A stretch of 64,000 bases of DNA, from NCBI GenBank assembly GCA_020740775.1, contig JAHEWK010000007.1:2976001-3040000 (forward strand). Reading direction: 5' to 3'. Below are positions 11,162 through 22,157 of this stretch, in pieces. Both the position numbers and the translations under genes were made by a program. Origin of the DNA: Ilyonectria destructans. Taxonomy: Eukaryota; Ascomycota; Sordariomycetes; Hypocreales; Nectriaceae. Position 1 is the stretch's first letter, and every line of letters starts with the position of its first letter. The notes beneath the pieces are model-generated. The model was not told the origin of the DNA. It saw only the letters and a program-made list of their open reading frames with translations, and ran no database searches.

Positions 11162-14100
11162 TTACTCCCATCCCTGCTTCTCAATCACCCACAGCTCGCC
11201 AAACCGGCTCCCCTCCGTTGCCGCCAACTCCCTCGGGCTGCCTGTCTCCACGACTCGTCCCTGATCCATGACAACCACAGCGTCAAAGAAGTCCATGACC
11301 ATCTCCAGCCGGTGCGACACCATGACAATGGTGAACTCGGCGAATTCCTCCTTGATGATCTCCTGCATGACCCTTTCTGTCTCGCGGTCTACGCTAGAGC
11401 TGACTTCGTCCAACAGAAAGATACCGCCGCCGCGGTTCCCGCCGAGTCTGTGCTTGACCCTGCGGCGTAGGACCGCGCGGCCGAGGCTGAAGAGCTGCTT
11501 CTGCCCAGCGCTGAGGTCTTCGGCGCTCATGCCCGCATGGACTGTGCCGCGCTCATGAACAAAGCCCGTGAGCTGGACCGTCTGCAGCACGGCAAGGCAC
11601 TCGAGGTCTGAGGCCGCATTGAAGGGATCCAGGTTGTCCTTGATGCTACTCCCGTCGGGGAGGAAGACGGCGTCCTGCGGCACGGCAATGATGCGACGGC
11701 GTAGGGTGGAGCGGTCGATGCGGTGGAAGGGAAGACCGTCTATTTCGATATTGTGAGAGCAGAAGGGAAGGGGGTCAAGGAGGCGGAGGAGCAGGAGTAT
11801 CACGGATGATTTACCGCTAGTATTATGTCACAACAAGGCTCCTTTCATGGTCAATGCAACGGGGAGAACGTACCTGCCGGTTCTGCCGCAAAGGGCAACC
11901 TTTTGGCTGGGCTCAATGGACATATGAAGGCCATTCAAGGCGAGAGTAGCAGGGGTCTGGACTGTGCTATCGTCGTCCAAGGAAGTGGTCTCAGCATCGC
12001 TTCTACAGCCTCCCGTCAGAACCCAACTTGTGTTGAGGGTAAGTAGACAGGTCGATATGCACTTACCCATACGACGCCGAGACACCCCTGATCTCGATGC
12101 TGCCCTGATCTGGCCACTCCTCTGGCAGCTCCATGTCCTCACCGTCTAGGTTCTCGGATTTCACCTTCTCGGAAAACGTCTTGATACGCGACACGGCACC
12201 GATGGACGTCTCGACCTGCGTGTAGTACCGAATGAGCGTAGAAATCACCTCGCCCCAGGTCATAAGTGTCACGAGCGAGGCGCCGGCGAAGCCCGAGTTA
12301 GTCCTCAGCTGCGTCGCCAATGTCACGACCATGACGGATATAACCATGACGACAAGCTGCAACGACAGCGCCAGCCACTGCTGGATCATGGCCAAAAGAT
12401 AGGCGGGCCGTTGGGAGGTGTTGAGGAGATGCTGGCTGTATCCAATATACTTATCCGTCCAACCGAGGGCGCGGATGGTGGCGAGTCCTTTGATGGTGTC
12501 GAGGAAATGAGCACTTTGCAGTGTTAGTATTTAGACCAAAGCCATTGCCATAACCACCAAGGCCAACTTACTACAGCGGGCTTTTCGCTTCCAGGTCTAG
12601 CAGCCGAAGCTGCCTAGAGGTTCGGAGATAGAACCTCTGCAATATGTAGAGCACTAGAATGATGGCAGGGTAACTGATTGCCAAATAGGGGGATCCAATA
12701 CCGACGACGATGGACATCACAATGGCGTCAAAGCCTTGGGTCACCACGTTAAGCAGGGACATAGGCAGGTCTCCATCAATAAGAGTCATGTCTTGCGAAA
12801 AGAGATTTGTTACGACGCCCGAGTCAGTCGTAGTGAAGAATCTGAGCGATGCATTGATGACCGTCTGCAGGGCTTGCTGGTGAAGCAGGGCGCCGGACTG
12901 AGTCGTCATCCAGATGACCACAGATATGCAGCACGCAAAGAGTGCAAGGACCTGGAGGGCCCTAAGCATGCCGAAAATGCCGATGTAGAATTGCCCAGAC
13001 CTGTCGAAGGAGTCTTCAGCCCAGTACGTCATCCACAGAGTTGGAATATTGCGGCCGACGCCGAAGAGAAGACCACTGGCCAAGCACGTCGCCGTGGCCC
13101 AGCCGCTGATACTGCCCAAGTAATGGGCGTAAACTTTGGTGTCTCCCGTTGCCCTTGACTGTGCCTGGAGCTCGGCCGAGATTGATGCCACGCGTGCGGC
13201 TCTGGGTGGCGCGGCGGGAGTAGGCTCTTCGAGGGTGGACGCCTGGGACTCAAAGTCCCGAGTATCCTGAGTAGACGAGACGCCCAGACTAGCAACGTAC
13301 TTGTCATCCCGCGAAAGCTCTGCGAAAGTACCCTCCTCGATAAGTGTGCCATCGGCGCCGAGGGCAATAATATGGTCCGCAAGAGGGAGATAACGCACCG
13401 CGTGCGTGCAGAGGAGAGCAGTCGCGTTACGGCGCCGAATGAGGCCTTCAGGGCCGAAAACACGTTGAAATACCTCGCTGGCCGTGTCGTTGTCCAAGCC
13501 GCTCAAGATGTCATCGATAACCAGGAGGTCGGCTTCGAGATACAGGGCTCGCGCTAGCGACAGGCGCTGCTTCTGACCGCCGCTAAGCATAATGCCATTG
13601 CTTCCGATATTGGTTGCATCTCCTTGAGGAAGGATGGCCAGGTCTGTCCGGAGTATACAAGCGTTAATAACCTCGTCATATCTCGGTTGGTTGAATACCG
13701 AGTGCCCGATGATGTTGTCTTTAATCGAGCCGTTGGACAAGAACGGGGTTTGCTCGCAGTACCCAATCACAGCCTGGCCCAAAGGCAAAATCACCTCTTC
13801 ACTACTGACTGGTAATTCACCCAAGAGAGCCTTACAGAAGGTGGACTTTCCAGACGCCACGGGGCCAACGACAAGGGTGAGCTGCGAAGCGGGAATGGTG
13901 ACGGTTATGTGCTTCAGTATCGGCTTATCAGGGGCCCAACCAAAGCTGCCATCGATTATGGAGATTCTGGGCTTCGCGGCGGCCAAGGGTTTGCGTTGAC
14001 TTGACTCCATGTCCGTCTGGGTTTTCTCGTTGAGCTTGGCTGTATCGTGACCGGCAGGAGGCCTGTCACCAAGAGGCTTCTCGCCAAGAGTTGCAGGAGA

Positions 14101-15902
14101 AGGAGAAGCAGGATACGATGAAGACTTTCGAAAGTCCACTCGTGGTGCCGCTTCTAGGAATGCCTGAATCCGTCCCAGGCATACAAAGCCAGCAACGGTT
14201 GGCGGCACAGATTGGAACAGCTGGCCCAAGGGATTGGTGAGGAGAACGATATAGGAAAAGGAGGTGAAGATTCTCGTCGTGTCCAGCTGCTTATTAGTGA
14301 ACGCAAAGGCGACAACGGGAGAGATGGCGTTGGGGATGTAGGCAGCCGTAGCGGTGGCAATCAGAAGCCAGCGGAACTGGTTTCCGACATTCAGCTCGTC
14401 CACTCGCATCTTTTGAATGAAGTCGCTAACAGGGGCCGTAATGCCGGAGATGCGAAGGTACTTTATGTTGGAGATGACATTCGCCGTAAGTCCGACACGC
14501 GTCTGGATCCGGCTCATCCAGCGGGACTGCCTTTTTCCACTCAACCCGGCAATAACGAGTGTGACAGCGACACAAAGCACGATGACGACAATAGGCGAGA
14601 CGAAAGCTGCGCCAAGTTCCCGCTCCAGCAGCCAGCATCCAACCGCAACTTCGATCATGTTGGCCCAGAACTCGTGGAGACCGTGGAAACCCTGAAGGAT
14701 GCGGTCAATGTCAGTGCTCATCAGCGTCAAGGCAGCCGCATCACCAATATCGGTAATCTTGGTCTCTGTGGTCTTCTTGTAGATGAGCGCAACTAGACAG
14801 CCGCGAGCCATATATAACGCCCTCTGGTGGAAATACCAGTAGAGAGCATCCGCAATAGCAATCCCGGTGTATATCAGTACCGCCGCGCCAATGAGGCCGT
14901 ACCCCGTGTTCTTAGAGGCATCCGTGTCCTCGAGGTAAACGAGGAGGGAGCGGATGAAGAATGGCTGGCTATAAGTGAAACCAATCATGGCAACCCGTGG
15001 CGCCACTGGCAAGAGCAGCGGGACAGCAAGAGTCTTGGACAGCGTTTTTGCAAGGCCAAACCTCTTGCCGTGGTGGGGTGATTTCTCAAGCTTGGCCGCC
15101 AGCTTTCCTTGCATGGTCTTCGAGTCCATGCCCCGGTCTAGGGCGTACAAGTCATCAATAGATAGGATGCTGTGATAGCCGCGGAGGAAGAGGTTGCTCA
15201 GCCAGAAGTAGATGCCGAGACTGAATATGCCGCTCATCTCTTCGGGGCTATGTTCGTCGACGTTCCAGCTTAGCCATCTTGCCTTCCTTTGCGACTCGAG
15301 AACCAGGATGACCACTTTGACAGCAAGTGTGACCGTGAAGAGGCTGGCAAATCTTGTGGCCGAAGGAGATTGTGCTATTAGCCAATGGGTCCGGGCCTGA
15401 GCAACATCAAGCAGGATCTGGAGCAGCAAGTAGCACACAAGCAGTGCAGATGGCCTCGGAGCCCTCGAATGTTCGGCAAAGGAGAGTCCGGCCATAAACA
15501 GCACGGCGAGGAAGCCCAGCGCGGAGGCGGCAATGGCGAATGCGTCGAAGCTTGGGTCATTGGACGTCGCGGATAGGATAAGAAGCGCAAGCTGTAGAGT
15601 CGCAGATACGGCGATGAAAATCTAACACGCGGTCACTCAGCACTGGGACAAGAAGACGCCTGACATCGGATCCTAGATAAAGGTCTCCCTACCAGCTTGG
15701 TAAACTGTTGCAGCGTACCGCTGACGATTCGAGGCTTTACGGCCAGCCATGCTATGCGAGGCAGTGTGAGAGCGATGAAGACGGCCGCCGGGAGGATTGC
15801 GAAGAAGGTGCGCTGGAAGCGGAGGGTAAAGTCGAAGTCACCACGGCATCCCTGGACCACAGGGCCGAGGGAGTTGTCGTTCACGCAGGTGGACACAGCC
15901 AT
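11162..15902 (-). CDS. FGM5-like: ABCC (MRP-type) multidrug/peptide transporter, FGM5-like
   Basis: Five exons on the minus strand, 15902-15693, 15621-12572, 12513-12067, 12002-11874 and 11816-11162, with all phases matching, give 1496 residues, typical of a full-length fungal ABCC pump. The N-terminus (CRGDFDFTLRF) and the extra membrane segments are ABCC marks. NBD1: Walker A GPVASGKST, signature LSGGQKQRLSLARAL, Walker B LLVIDD with Asp replacing the catalytic Glu. NBD2: Walker A GRTGSGKSS rebuilt across an exon junction, signature LSAGQKQLFSLGRAV, Walker B IFLLDEV. Unequal sites of this kind are normal for ABCC proteins. It probably sits in the plasma or vacuolar membrane. Known: FGM5 of the fusaoctaxin cluster is an ABC protein linked to processing or export of the peptide. 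Export or self-protection is the inferred role here. Confidence 0.88.
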
Positions 15903-16399
15903 CGTCCAACGTTGACGTGTCTGTACCGGTGGGATTAGCAGAGAAAGGAATGGGAGCCTTGATGCGTCGGTTTGATTGAAGTTCGTCGGTAATGAATGTG
16001 TCACCGCTGGGGCAGGGGAAGCAGCTCGGCCCAGTATTACACAGATGGAGAGATGATGAATACGACTGCCACCCGCTTTCTGTTAGATGAACGGGGAGGT
16101 ATAAGTCAGGTGCTTCAGTAACTGACCAACTCCGTTACTAATCGGCGTTCTGTATGAAAATCGGCTAAAATTCTGTATTTAAAAGCACTATATTAAATTT
16201 ATTAAGAGTCCTAAAATAGCGCAAGTTAAATACTAAAGTATTTAAGTTAACTAAAATAGTACTAAAATATAAATTTAATAGTTTCGATATAATAGTACTC
16301 TGCTACTACTACTAGAGTTATAAAGTGATTTTTCTTTTAAAAAAAGTACCTCTACTTAAGAAGAAATAAAGAGAAAGAAAAGTAAGAAAAATAAGATTC
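15903..16399. other. ABC-gene promoter and AT-rich stretch
   Basis: The first 200 bases lie upstream of the transporter ATG. From about 16140 to 16399 the sequence becomes AT-rich and gene-free, following the half MITE copy at 16102. No coding region is supported. Confidence 0.5.
16102..16180 (+). repeat. Half copy of the MITE-like element at 2473
   Basis: It starts TAAGTCAGGTGCTTCAGTAA and continues in register with the left arm of the 2473-2611 element (CTGACCAACTCCGTTACTAATCGGCG) for about 75-80 bases before diverging into AT-rich DNA. The other arm is not seen, so it is truncated or decayed. The right-hand boundary is approximate. Confidence 0.6.
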
Positions 16400-16583
16400 T
16401 GTTGGAATACGACCCTGTATAACGAAACCTCTGATAGATTGATATCCGGACCTTAGTCAGAAGGGGGGGTATGATAACCCCTCTTCCGACCGATCCGGAT
16501 GACGAGGACAAGCAATCATCAACATCATCATCATCGTATTGATCCCTATCTATCTGATTGAATTGACCGTAACGGATCCAACA
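16400..16583 (+). mobile_element. Solo LTR of a retrotransposon
   Basis: The 184-bp unit begins TGTTGG and ends CCAACA, the TG...CA inverted ends of an LTR. It is flanked on both sides by the same five bases, GATTC (16395-16399 and 16584-16588), a perfect target-site duplication. No internal retroelement sequence remains, so the element was probably lost by LTR-LTR recombination. A diverged relative lies at about 50453. The intact duplication suggests a fairly young insertion. Confidence 0.85.
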
Positions 16584-16646
16584 GATTCTTAATTAAGCTA
16601 TTACCCTGACGTATACTTAACAGTACGTACCACGTACCTAACGCCG

Positions 16647-16667
16647 CCCCCCCCCCCCCCCCCCCCC
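16647..16667 (+). repeat. Poly-C tract of 21 bases
   Basis: An uninterrupted run of 21 C lies just beyond the solo LTR. It may be real or a homopolymer length error in the assembly. Confidence 0.9.
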
Positions 16668-17789
16668 TCAATAACAGACGCCGGAGGTAACGGCTAAGGG
16701 TGCTACATACCCATGGACAAGGGTATGCGGGAAATCGGGCCTATCCTTGTCGGTATGGATGGTGGCCGTTTACCAGCCGGACCCCCGGACCCACCCTCGC
16801 ATGGTTCAAGGTGGTTGGATGGGCTCAGAATCCGGAGCCGGGCAATGTACCCCAATTCGAACTGCAGAAGGTGGGGTTGTCTGCGGTTAAGAGGATAACT
16901 TACAGAGAGATCGACCATGTAGTCTCAGAAACCGGTCGGACTAGAGATCGAACGATCAAGGGACTCGCTTCCTCGTCACCGCCCGACCTCACTGACGTAC
17001 TACGTTGTATCATGCCATACAGAAGACACCCCAGCAACCAAGTAGCACAGCCTCCGCCGAGTGGACCCCGTATTTCGGCCCCCCTCCCCAAAATAATAAG
17101 CCTGTCGATGGCAACGTAGATGCTGTTTTTGAGACATCGTTCTCCTGCATGTTCCCTATTGACCAACCAGCCATCACCAAAGAGGCGGAAAACTGTTCTT
17201 TTAAGCAAGTGTTATGCAAAGCCAAAGTCAATATGCCAAGGTTCCGAGCTGTATGCTTCCAATAGTAGGAGCATAAGTACGAAGGGGCAAAGCCACGCAC
17301 ACAAAGAGACCCAGTTTTTTGGAACGCGCCAAGTGGCGTCTCATACCCCTACCCTAGAGCTTATTCTTTCTAAACAAATCTTACAAATATAAGCTCTATC
17401 AAACCCCGAAGCAATTGAAGTTGAAGACACCTTCCTTACAGGGTGACATTACATTATAAACGGCAAAGTGACCGCACGGGGGGCCCTAGCGCTGTGGGTC
17501 GCGGCGCCTTAAGTTATGTTGCATACCTACACGGCGGGAAACGGCCGGCCATCACCGGCAGCATCTTGCGGAACCGTGCAGAGAAAAGGTTCTCCACATT
17601 GCAGGAGGGCGGGCTGGCCGGATGCAGGCAGAGCCCGCATGTTTAAACGTGTACCATCTGGAGTTGTCTTCCTCAAGCCAGTCTAGAAATGCCCTTACTC
17701 TGCTCCGAAAAATAGGCTCTAGTCTACAAATACAGTACGAGCATCTCTCTGTAGTTATCTACATCCGGCCTTCGCCCACACATGGTAAC
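16668..17789. other. Intergenic region upstream of the bANK gene
   Basis: About 1.1 kb without a supported gene. Short open frames exist on both strands (for example 16700-17119) but show no domain or splice structure. The part near 17600-17789 should contain the promoter of the regulator gene. Confidence 0.45.
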
Positions 17790-18902
17790 ATGAGTTCATT
17801 ATTAACAGCCATCACTATCAATCCTGTCGAACGTCGGAGGACACAAAACCGTGTTTCAAAGCGAAAGTCTCGTAGGCAACCCGGAGAACTCCTCCACTCT
17901 CTCCCCTCCCCAATCACCTTTCATTAAAAGACGTTGAGACGCCAACATGTTAGTTGAATAAGGAGCCAAGGAAAAGAATGCAGCCGTTGGTGACCAAGGC
18001 GCGTCCTGGCCTGGCGCAGCACCTGCACCGCAGCTACCCACAACGGTCAGAGCGACTGTGCTTCCATGCGCCATCAGTTCTATAAGAGACATTTCGGCTA
18101 ATGAGACGCTGTAGGACCTCACATACGCATCAGTCGTTGCCGATTCGTACGTGTCATGGGAGACTCCGCCCGATGAACCAACACCAGATCTCCACAACGC
18201 AACGTCACTGTTCTCTGCGTTGGATGTTGGGTCATCGGTCTGGCACAGCCCATTCCCGTCCCAGGGTCCCCTAGACGACCATGCAAACATTTTTTCTCCT
18301 GATATCTCTGAGGTCTTGACACCGGAGAGCTTTGTCAAGCCGTGGACGATGGACACGAACACGGAGATCACGACCTCGACAGGGCGACTCGATGAGCTGC
18401 CGGATATTACTTTGGAGGACGATAGGTCACAACTGGACGTGAGTGCTGAGTAGCTTCTTTTGATCATCGGGAGGAGACCAAGCCGCACAACTAGACAAAC
18501 CTCTAGCATCCGGCCCAGCTACTCATTTTTCTCTACTTCACTTCGATTCTTGGCCAGTCACAAGTTGCCATTTTCGACATGTGTACTAACTTAATCTTTT
18601 AGGGCTGCAACCCAATGCCGGGGACACCGCTGCACATCGCTGCGGCTCTTGGTCACATTAAGGTTGCCAGAACACTCATTGCCCACGGGGCGGATATAAA
18701 CGCCATCGATAGCGCAGGGCTCTCCCCGATACACTACGCGACGCGCAGCAACCACTGCGCCATGGTCGTAAAGCTGCTGGAGCACGGAGCTGATGTCCAT
18801 TCTCTGGACTCCGAAGGTTGCACGCCTCTGTACAGAGCGGCTCAGAGTGGAAATAACGAACTGGTTGAACAACTGCTACAGTATGGGGCACGGCACTATT
18901 GA
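17790..18902 (+). CDS. bANK transcription factor (basic region plus ankyrin repeats)
   Basis: Four exons, 17790-17871, 17963-18045, 18115-18438 and 18603-18902, with matching phases give 262 residues. Exon 1 encodes the bZIP-type basic region VERRRTQNRVSKRKSR, completed across the first junction by AKEKN. There is no leucine zipper. The middle is acidic and proline/serine-rich, a plausible activation segment. Exon 4 holds about three ankyrin repeats (TPLHIAAALGH, SPIHYATRSNH, TPLYRAAQSGN), fewer than usual. Known: this architecture defines the bANK family; TOXE, the regulator of the HC-toxin NRPS cluster, is its best-known member. Position inside the cluster suggests the pathway-specific activator, probably nuclear. 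The second intron has a weak donor (GTCAGA), so the residues near that junction are less certain. Confidence 0.72.
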
Positions 18903-19630
18903 TATTACGAACAGGCGTCTTGCTAAGTCGACCTAAAGCTGCGCCAGACTATACATACATCGTCAGATTGACTTGTAACTTAGATCTCTATAGAAGAGTA
19001 TCTAATGAGACACTTTATTAAGTTAGTTGCAGGAAAAGATAGCAATAATATCCCGAATACAGCTGCAGTAGCTTGTTAATTTCTATAGTTGAAAATTACA
19101 GCTGGGTACAAATTATAACATCTAATGAAAATATTATATAAAAGCTGCTTAAAATGAAATATATTTCTTTTTATTACCCTTAGTATATAGAGTAAATAAG
19201 CAATAGCAAGAAAAAGAATTAACCTACTAAAAAAAGGAGATAAAACTATACTAAGAGTATATTTTTAATAACTTAAAAGACTAAAATTAAAGATTAAATA
19301 TTGAAAAAGAAATAGAAAATAAAAAGATAAAGTATTAATACTATTTAAGAAATATTATTAAAGAAATTTATTTATAAACAGATAATATAATAGTTAGATA
19401 TACGATAAGAAAATAAATATACTGTTATTTAAAAGACATGCTATTTACTAAGTATTACTCTATATTTTAGTAGCAAAGAATATCAAATAATAAATTTATC
19501 CACCAGTTAAGCTAATTACATACTTACCTTATACTCCTACTGTTACTTCACTAATAAGGGATATAATTAGGTGTCTATATTTCAATATTAGAATTCTTAA
19601 TAGAATGTAGAGATTAGTGCTAACATGCCA
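18903..19630. repeat. AT-rich island, probably a RIP-decayed repeat
   Basis: From about 18960 the sequence is dominated by A and T with almost no CG and no reading frame of note. It resembles the tract at the right end of the window. A repeat destroyed by repeat-induced point mutation is the likely origin, but no parent element can be recognised. Confidence 0.5.
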
Positions 19631-20268
19631 AGGAAATCATACTTTTGGCCAAGCAAAAATACTTAGTCTCCTGCCCTCAGAACCTTAAATTTATTTGCTG
19701 GCAGCTGATCATTGCCTAACATAAACAGCACACAAGAATAGATGACGTTCATTCCCCGGGGGAGGTGTAATTTTAGTTCCTCTCGGGCCGACACCATCTG
19801 CACGGCCGGGATAGACCATGTTGACAGGGTATCCGACCGGAAAGATCGATACCCACGATGCATAGCCGTAGCGCCGGCTGCCAAAAGTGCGCATAATCCT
19901 TGACAGGTGACACAGCATGCGATGAAACCCTCCGCAGATACGGCTGACGCGGCATATTGGAGAATTACACGTTAAACTACTCCGTAGCCGGCCAGACCTT
20001 CACATCTACACGCAACGTACACAGGTCAACCGGGAATGATGTATCGGCTTCTTCCGATAGCCAGTTGGTGATTCTAGGGCATTATCCAACTCTATAGCTA
20101 TATAAACGTAGTTTAGATTTCGAGGGTTTTGACAATGGCACAATTGTCTCTGACGTTTCCTGGCTTAAGAAGTCCAGTCGCTACTACCTAAGAACCACCG
20201 TACGCGCATGTCGCTTGTTGTCGATACAAACATCATCACTAAAGACACACTTCTCCTCTCGATCCAAA
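19631..20268. promoter_or_regulatory. Upstream region of the SDR gene
   Basis: Base composition returns to normal and no gene is supported. TATATAAA at about 20099-20106 is a candidate TATA element some 165 bases upstream of the SDR start codon. Confidence 0.4.
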
Positions 20269-21382
20269 ATGAGTGGAATCAACTTTGGCGATTTCGTCAG
20301 ATCCCAGTATACGCCGATTCCCCTGCCGGACCACGATTTCACGGGGCAGACCATCATCGTCACTGGAGGCGGCCGCGGGCTCGGCCGCGAGGCAGCGCTC
20401 CATTTCGTTCGCCTGCACGCTGATACGGTCATACTAGCTGTCAGGGATGTCAATCAGGGTCGTGAATGCAAGGCCTTCATCGAGAATTCCTGCCCGTCGT
20501 CCAAGGGCGTGGTTGAGACGTGGGAGTTGGACCTGACCAAGCCCACACTGATTAAGCAGTTCATAATCAAGTCCAAGGACCTCCCGCGTCTCGATGCCGT
20601 CGTCCTAAATGCCGGCATGAGCACCTTTTCCTTTGAAACGGTGAATGGCGTGGAGAAGACGCTGGCTACAAATGTCCTAGGGACGTTTTTGCTCGCCATC
20701 GGCCTTCTGCCCACTCTGCGACAGTCGGCCCTCGCATGGAACATTCGGCCCCGACTCGTCCTTGTCGCCAGCGAAGCTCATGCAGAGGCCATTTTCCCCG
20801 AGAGAACGACGGGCGATATTTTCGGTGCTCTTAATGACGCGAGCAAGTCGGACATGACGGACCGATACAACACCACCAAGATGCTCCAGCTGCTGGCCTT
20901 CAATGGCCTCCGGGATGCCGTCGACGGGTCCCAGCCCAATGTCATCACCTTCACCGCTGTTGACCCCGGTCTGTGCGATACGGGCCTTACCAGGGAGCTG
21001 CCGCTGTTCTTTCGCGCCATTCATCGCGTCATGAGAACGCTGCTGGCCCGGACGGCGGAGGTGGGCAGTCGGTGCCTCGTCCAAGGTGCCGCGGACAACG
21101 GCGTGGAGCACCACGGGGCTTACCTGAAAGATGGTGTTCTTGGCAGGTATGTTTCCAAGCCCCCTGGGCGAACCAACACAAAGACCCAGCCGACGAACAG
21201 AAAGTGTAAGACGGCTGACATTGTTTGGAAGGCCCTCAGATGTGGTGACGAGCCCCACGGGAGTGGAGCTGCAGGAACGGGTATTCGCCCAGCTGGTATC
21301 CGTGCTATATTCCCTGGATCCGGAGACGGTGTCCAGTGGCTTGCCGTCGGTGCCGGATGAGGAGGCAACCCCAGGTCATTGA
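20269..21382 (+). CDS. Short-chain dehydrogenase/reductase
   Basis: Exons 20269-21146 and 21232-21382 (85-bp intron, donor GTATGT, CTGAC branch, phase 2) give 342 residues. The splice restores a normal SDR C-terminus (PSDVVTSPTGVELQ...). Without it the frame runs into unrelated residues. Motifs: cofactor loop TGGGRGLGRE, the NAG motif in VVLNAGMS, and catalytic YNTTK, with a Ser in VLVASEAH at the expected distance. It resembles the WW-domain-oxidoreductase/retinol-dehydrogenase-like SDRs common in fungal clusters. It lies 775 bases upstream of the giant NRPS on the same strand. Inference: it may supply the dehydrogenation that turns cyclised guanidinoacetaldehyde into glycociamidine, or finish the released aldehyde. 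The sequence does not decide between these. Confidence 0.82.
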
Positions 21383-22157
21383 AACGTCTCAGATCGGGGT
21401 AGTGGGCCTTTATTGAAAGCCTCGGGCCCAGCTTCAGGTACCATGTGGAGGAAAGTCCGCATACTACTATGCATGCACAAGGGCGGGCGTGCCGGTTAGC
21501 CTTCCGAGATGACGGAATAGCAGCGAAGTTTCCATTAGTCTTCGATTCACTCCGCAAGCCTGGTCTCCATAATTGTCCCGTGAGTCTAAATCGTCCGAGG
21601 GAGTCGGGTCCAGCGGCAGACAGGGGAGACTGATCTGGGGTCGAGCTGCACGGTCAGCAACATCCTTGCTGCCAAGATCGTCTCCGCCACATCATCCCAC
21701 GATGGCGGCCGAGCTGGGGTCATCCTATCCTCCCCGCCCCTTTCCCGACGCCTCTACCAGGGTATTAAAGCTTAAATATACTATGTTACACCAGTTACGC
21801 TGATTGGCTCGGTCTGCCCGTCCATCTTGGGCTCTCACCTCATCAGATTGGCCGCCGAGGATGGCAACCGGGAGTCTATACTTGAGTTTCTAATCGCATA
21901 TCGAGATAAGCATCAACATGCCTAATAAGGAAAGAGGTTTAGGAGCATGGTGAGGATAAATGTTGATAAATATTGTCGCTATCCTCAGTCTATATCGCAG
22001 TAGACCTTTAGTTTTCCCTACCAAACCTTTTAGTGAATATTGTTGTGACCTCGTCTCATGCTCTAAGTTCAAGGACTGGGAATCAACACCAGTTGCTTCA
22101 TCATCCAAGCCACCATCGTTATCATTATCATTACCATCAATCATCATCACTATCATC
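21383..22157 (+). promoter_or_regulatory. Promoter and leader of the giant NRPS gene
   Basis: No gene is supported here. The last 60 bases before the ATG are a CAT/ATC-type simple repeat (about 22095-22157). An open frame continues upstream to 21960, but it translates to low-complexity Ser/Pro/Ile sequence with no family resemblance, so it is taken as 5' leader. Confidence 0.5.

Noticed and set aside
21960..22157. Upstream extension of the NRPS frame to 21960
   Set aside because: It encodes low-complexity Ser/Pro/Ile residues from a CAT-type simple repeat. Family-like sequence starts after the ATG at 22158.
4241..22157. A TOXE-type promoter box (ATCTCNCGNA) in the cluster promoters
   Set aside because: No exact match was found by eye in the upstream regions; only near matches occur, some inside coding sequence. 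A motif search would be needed.
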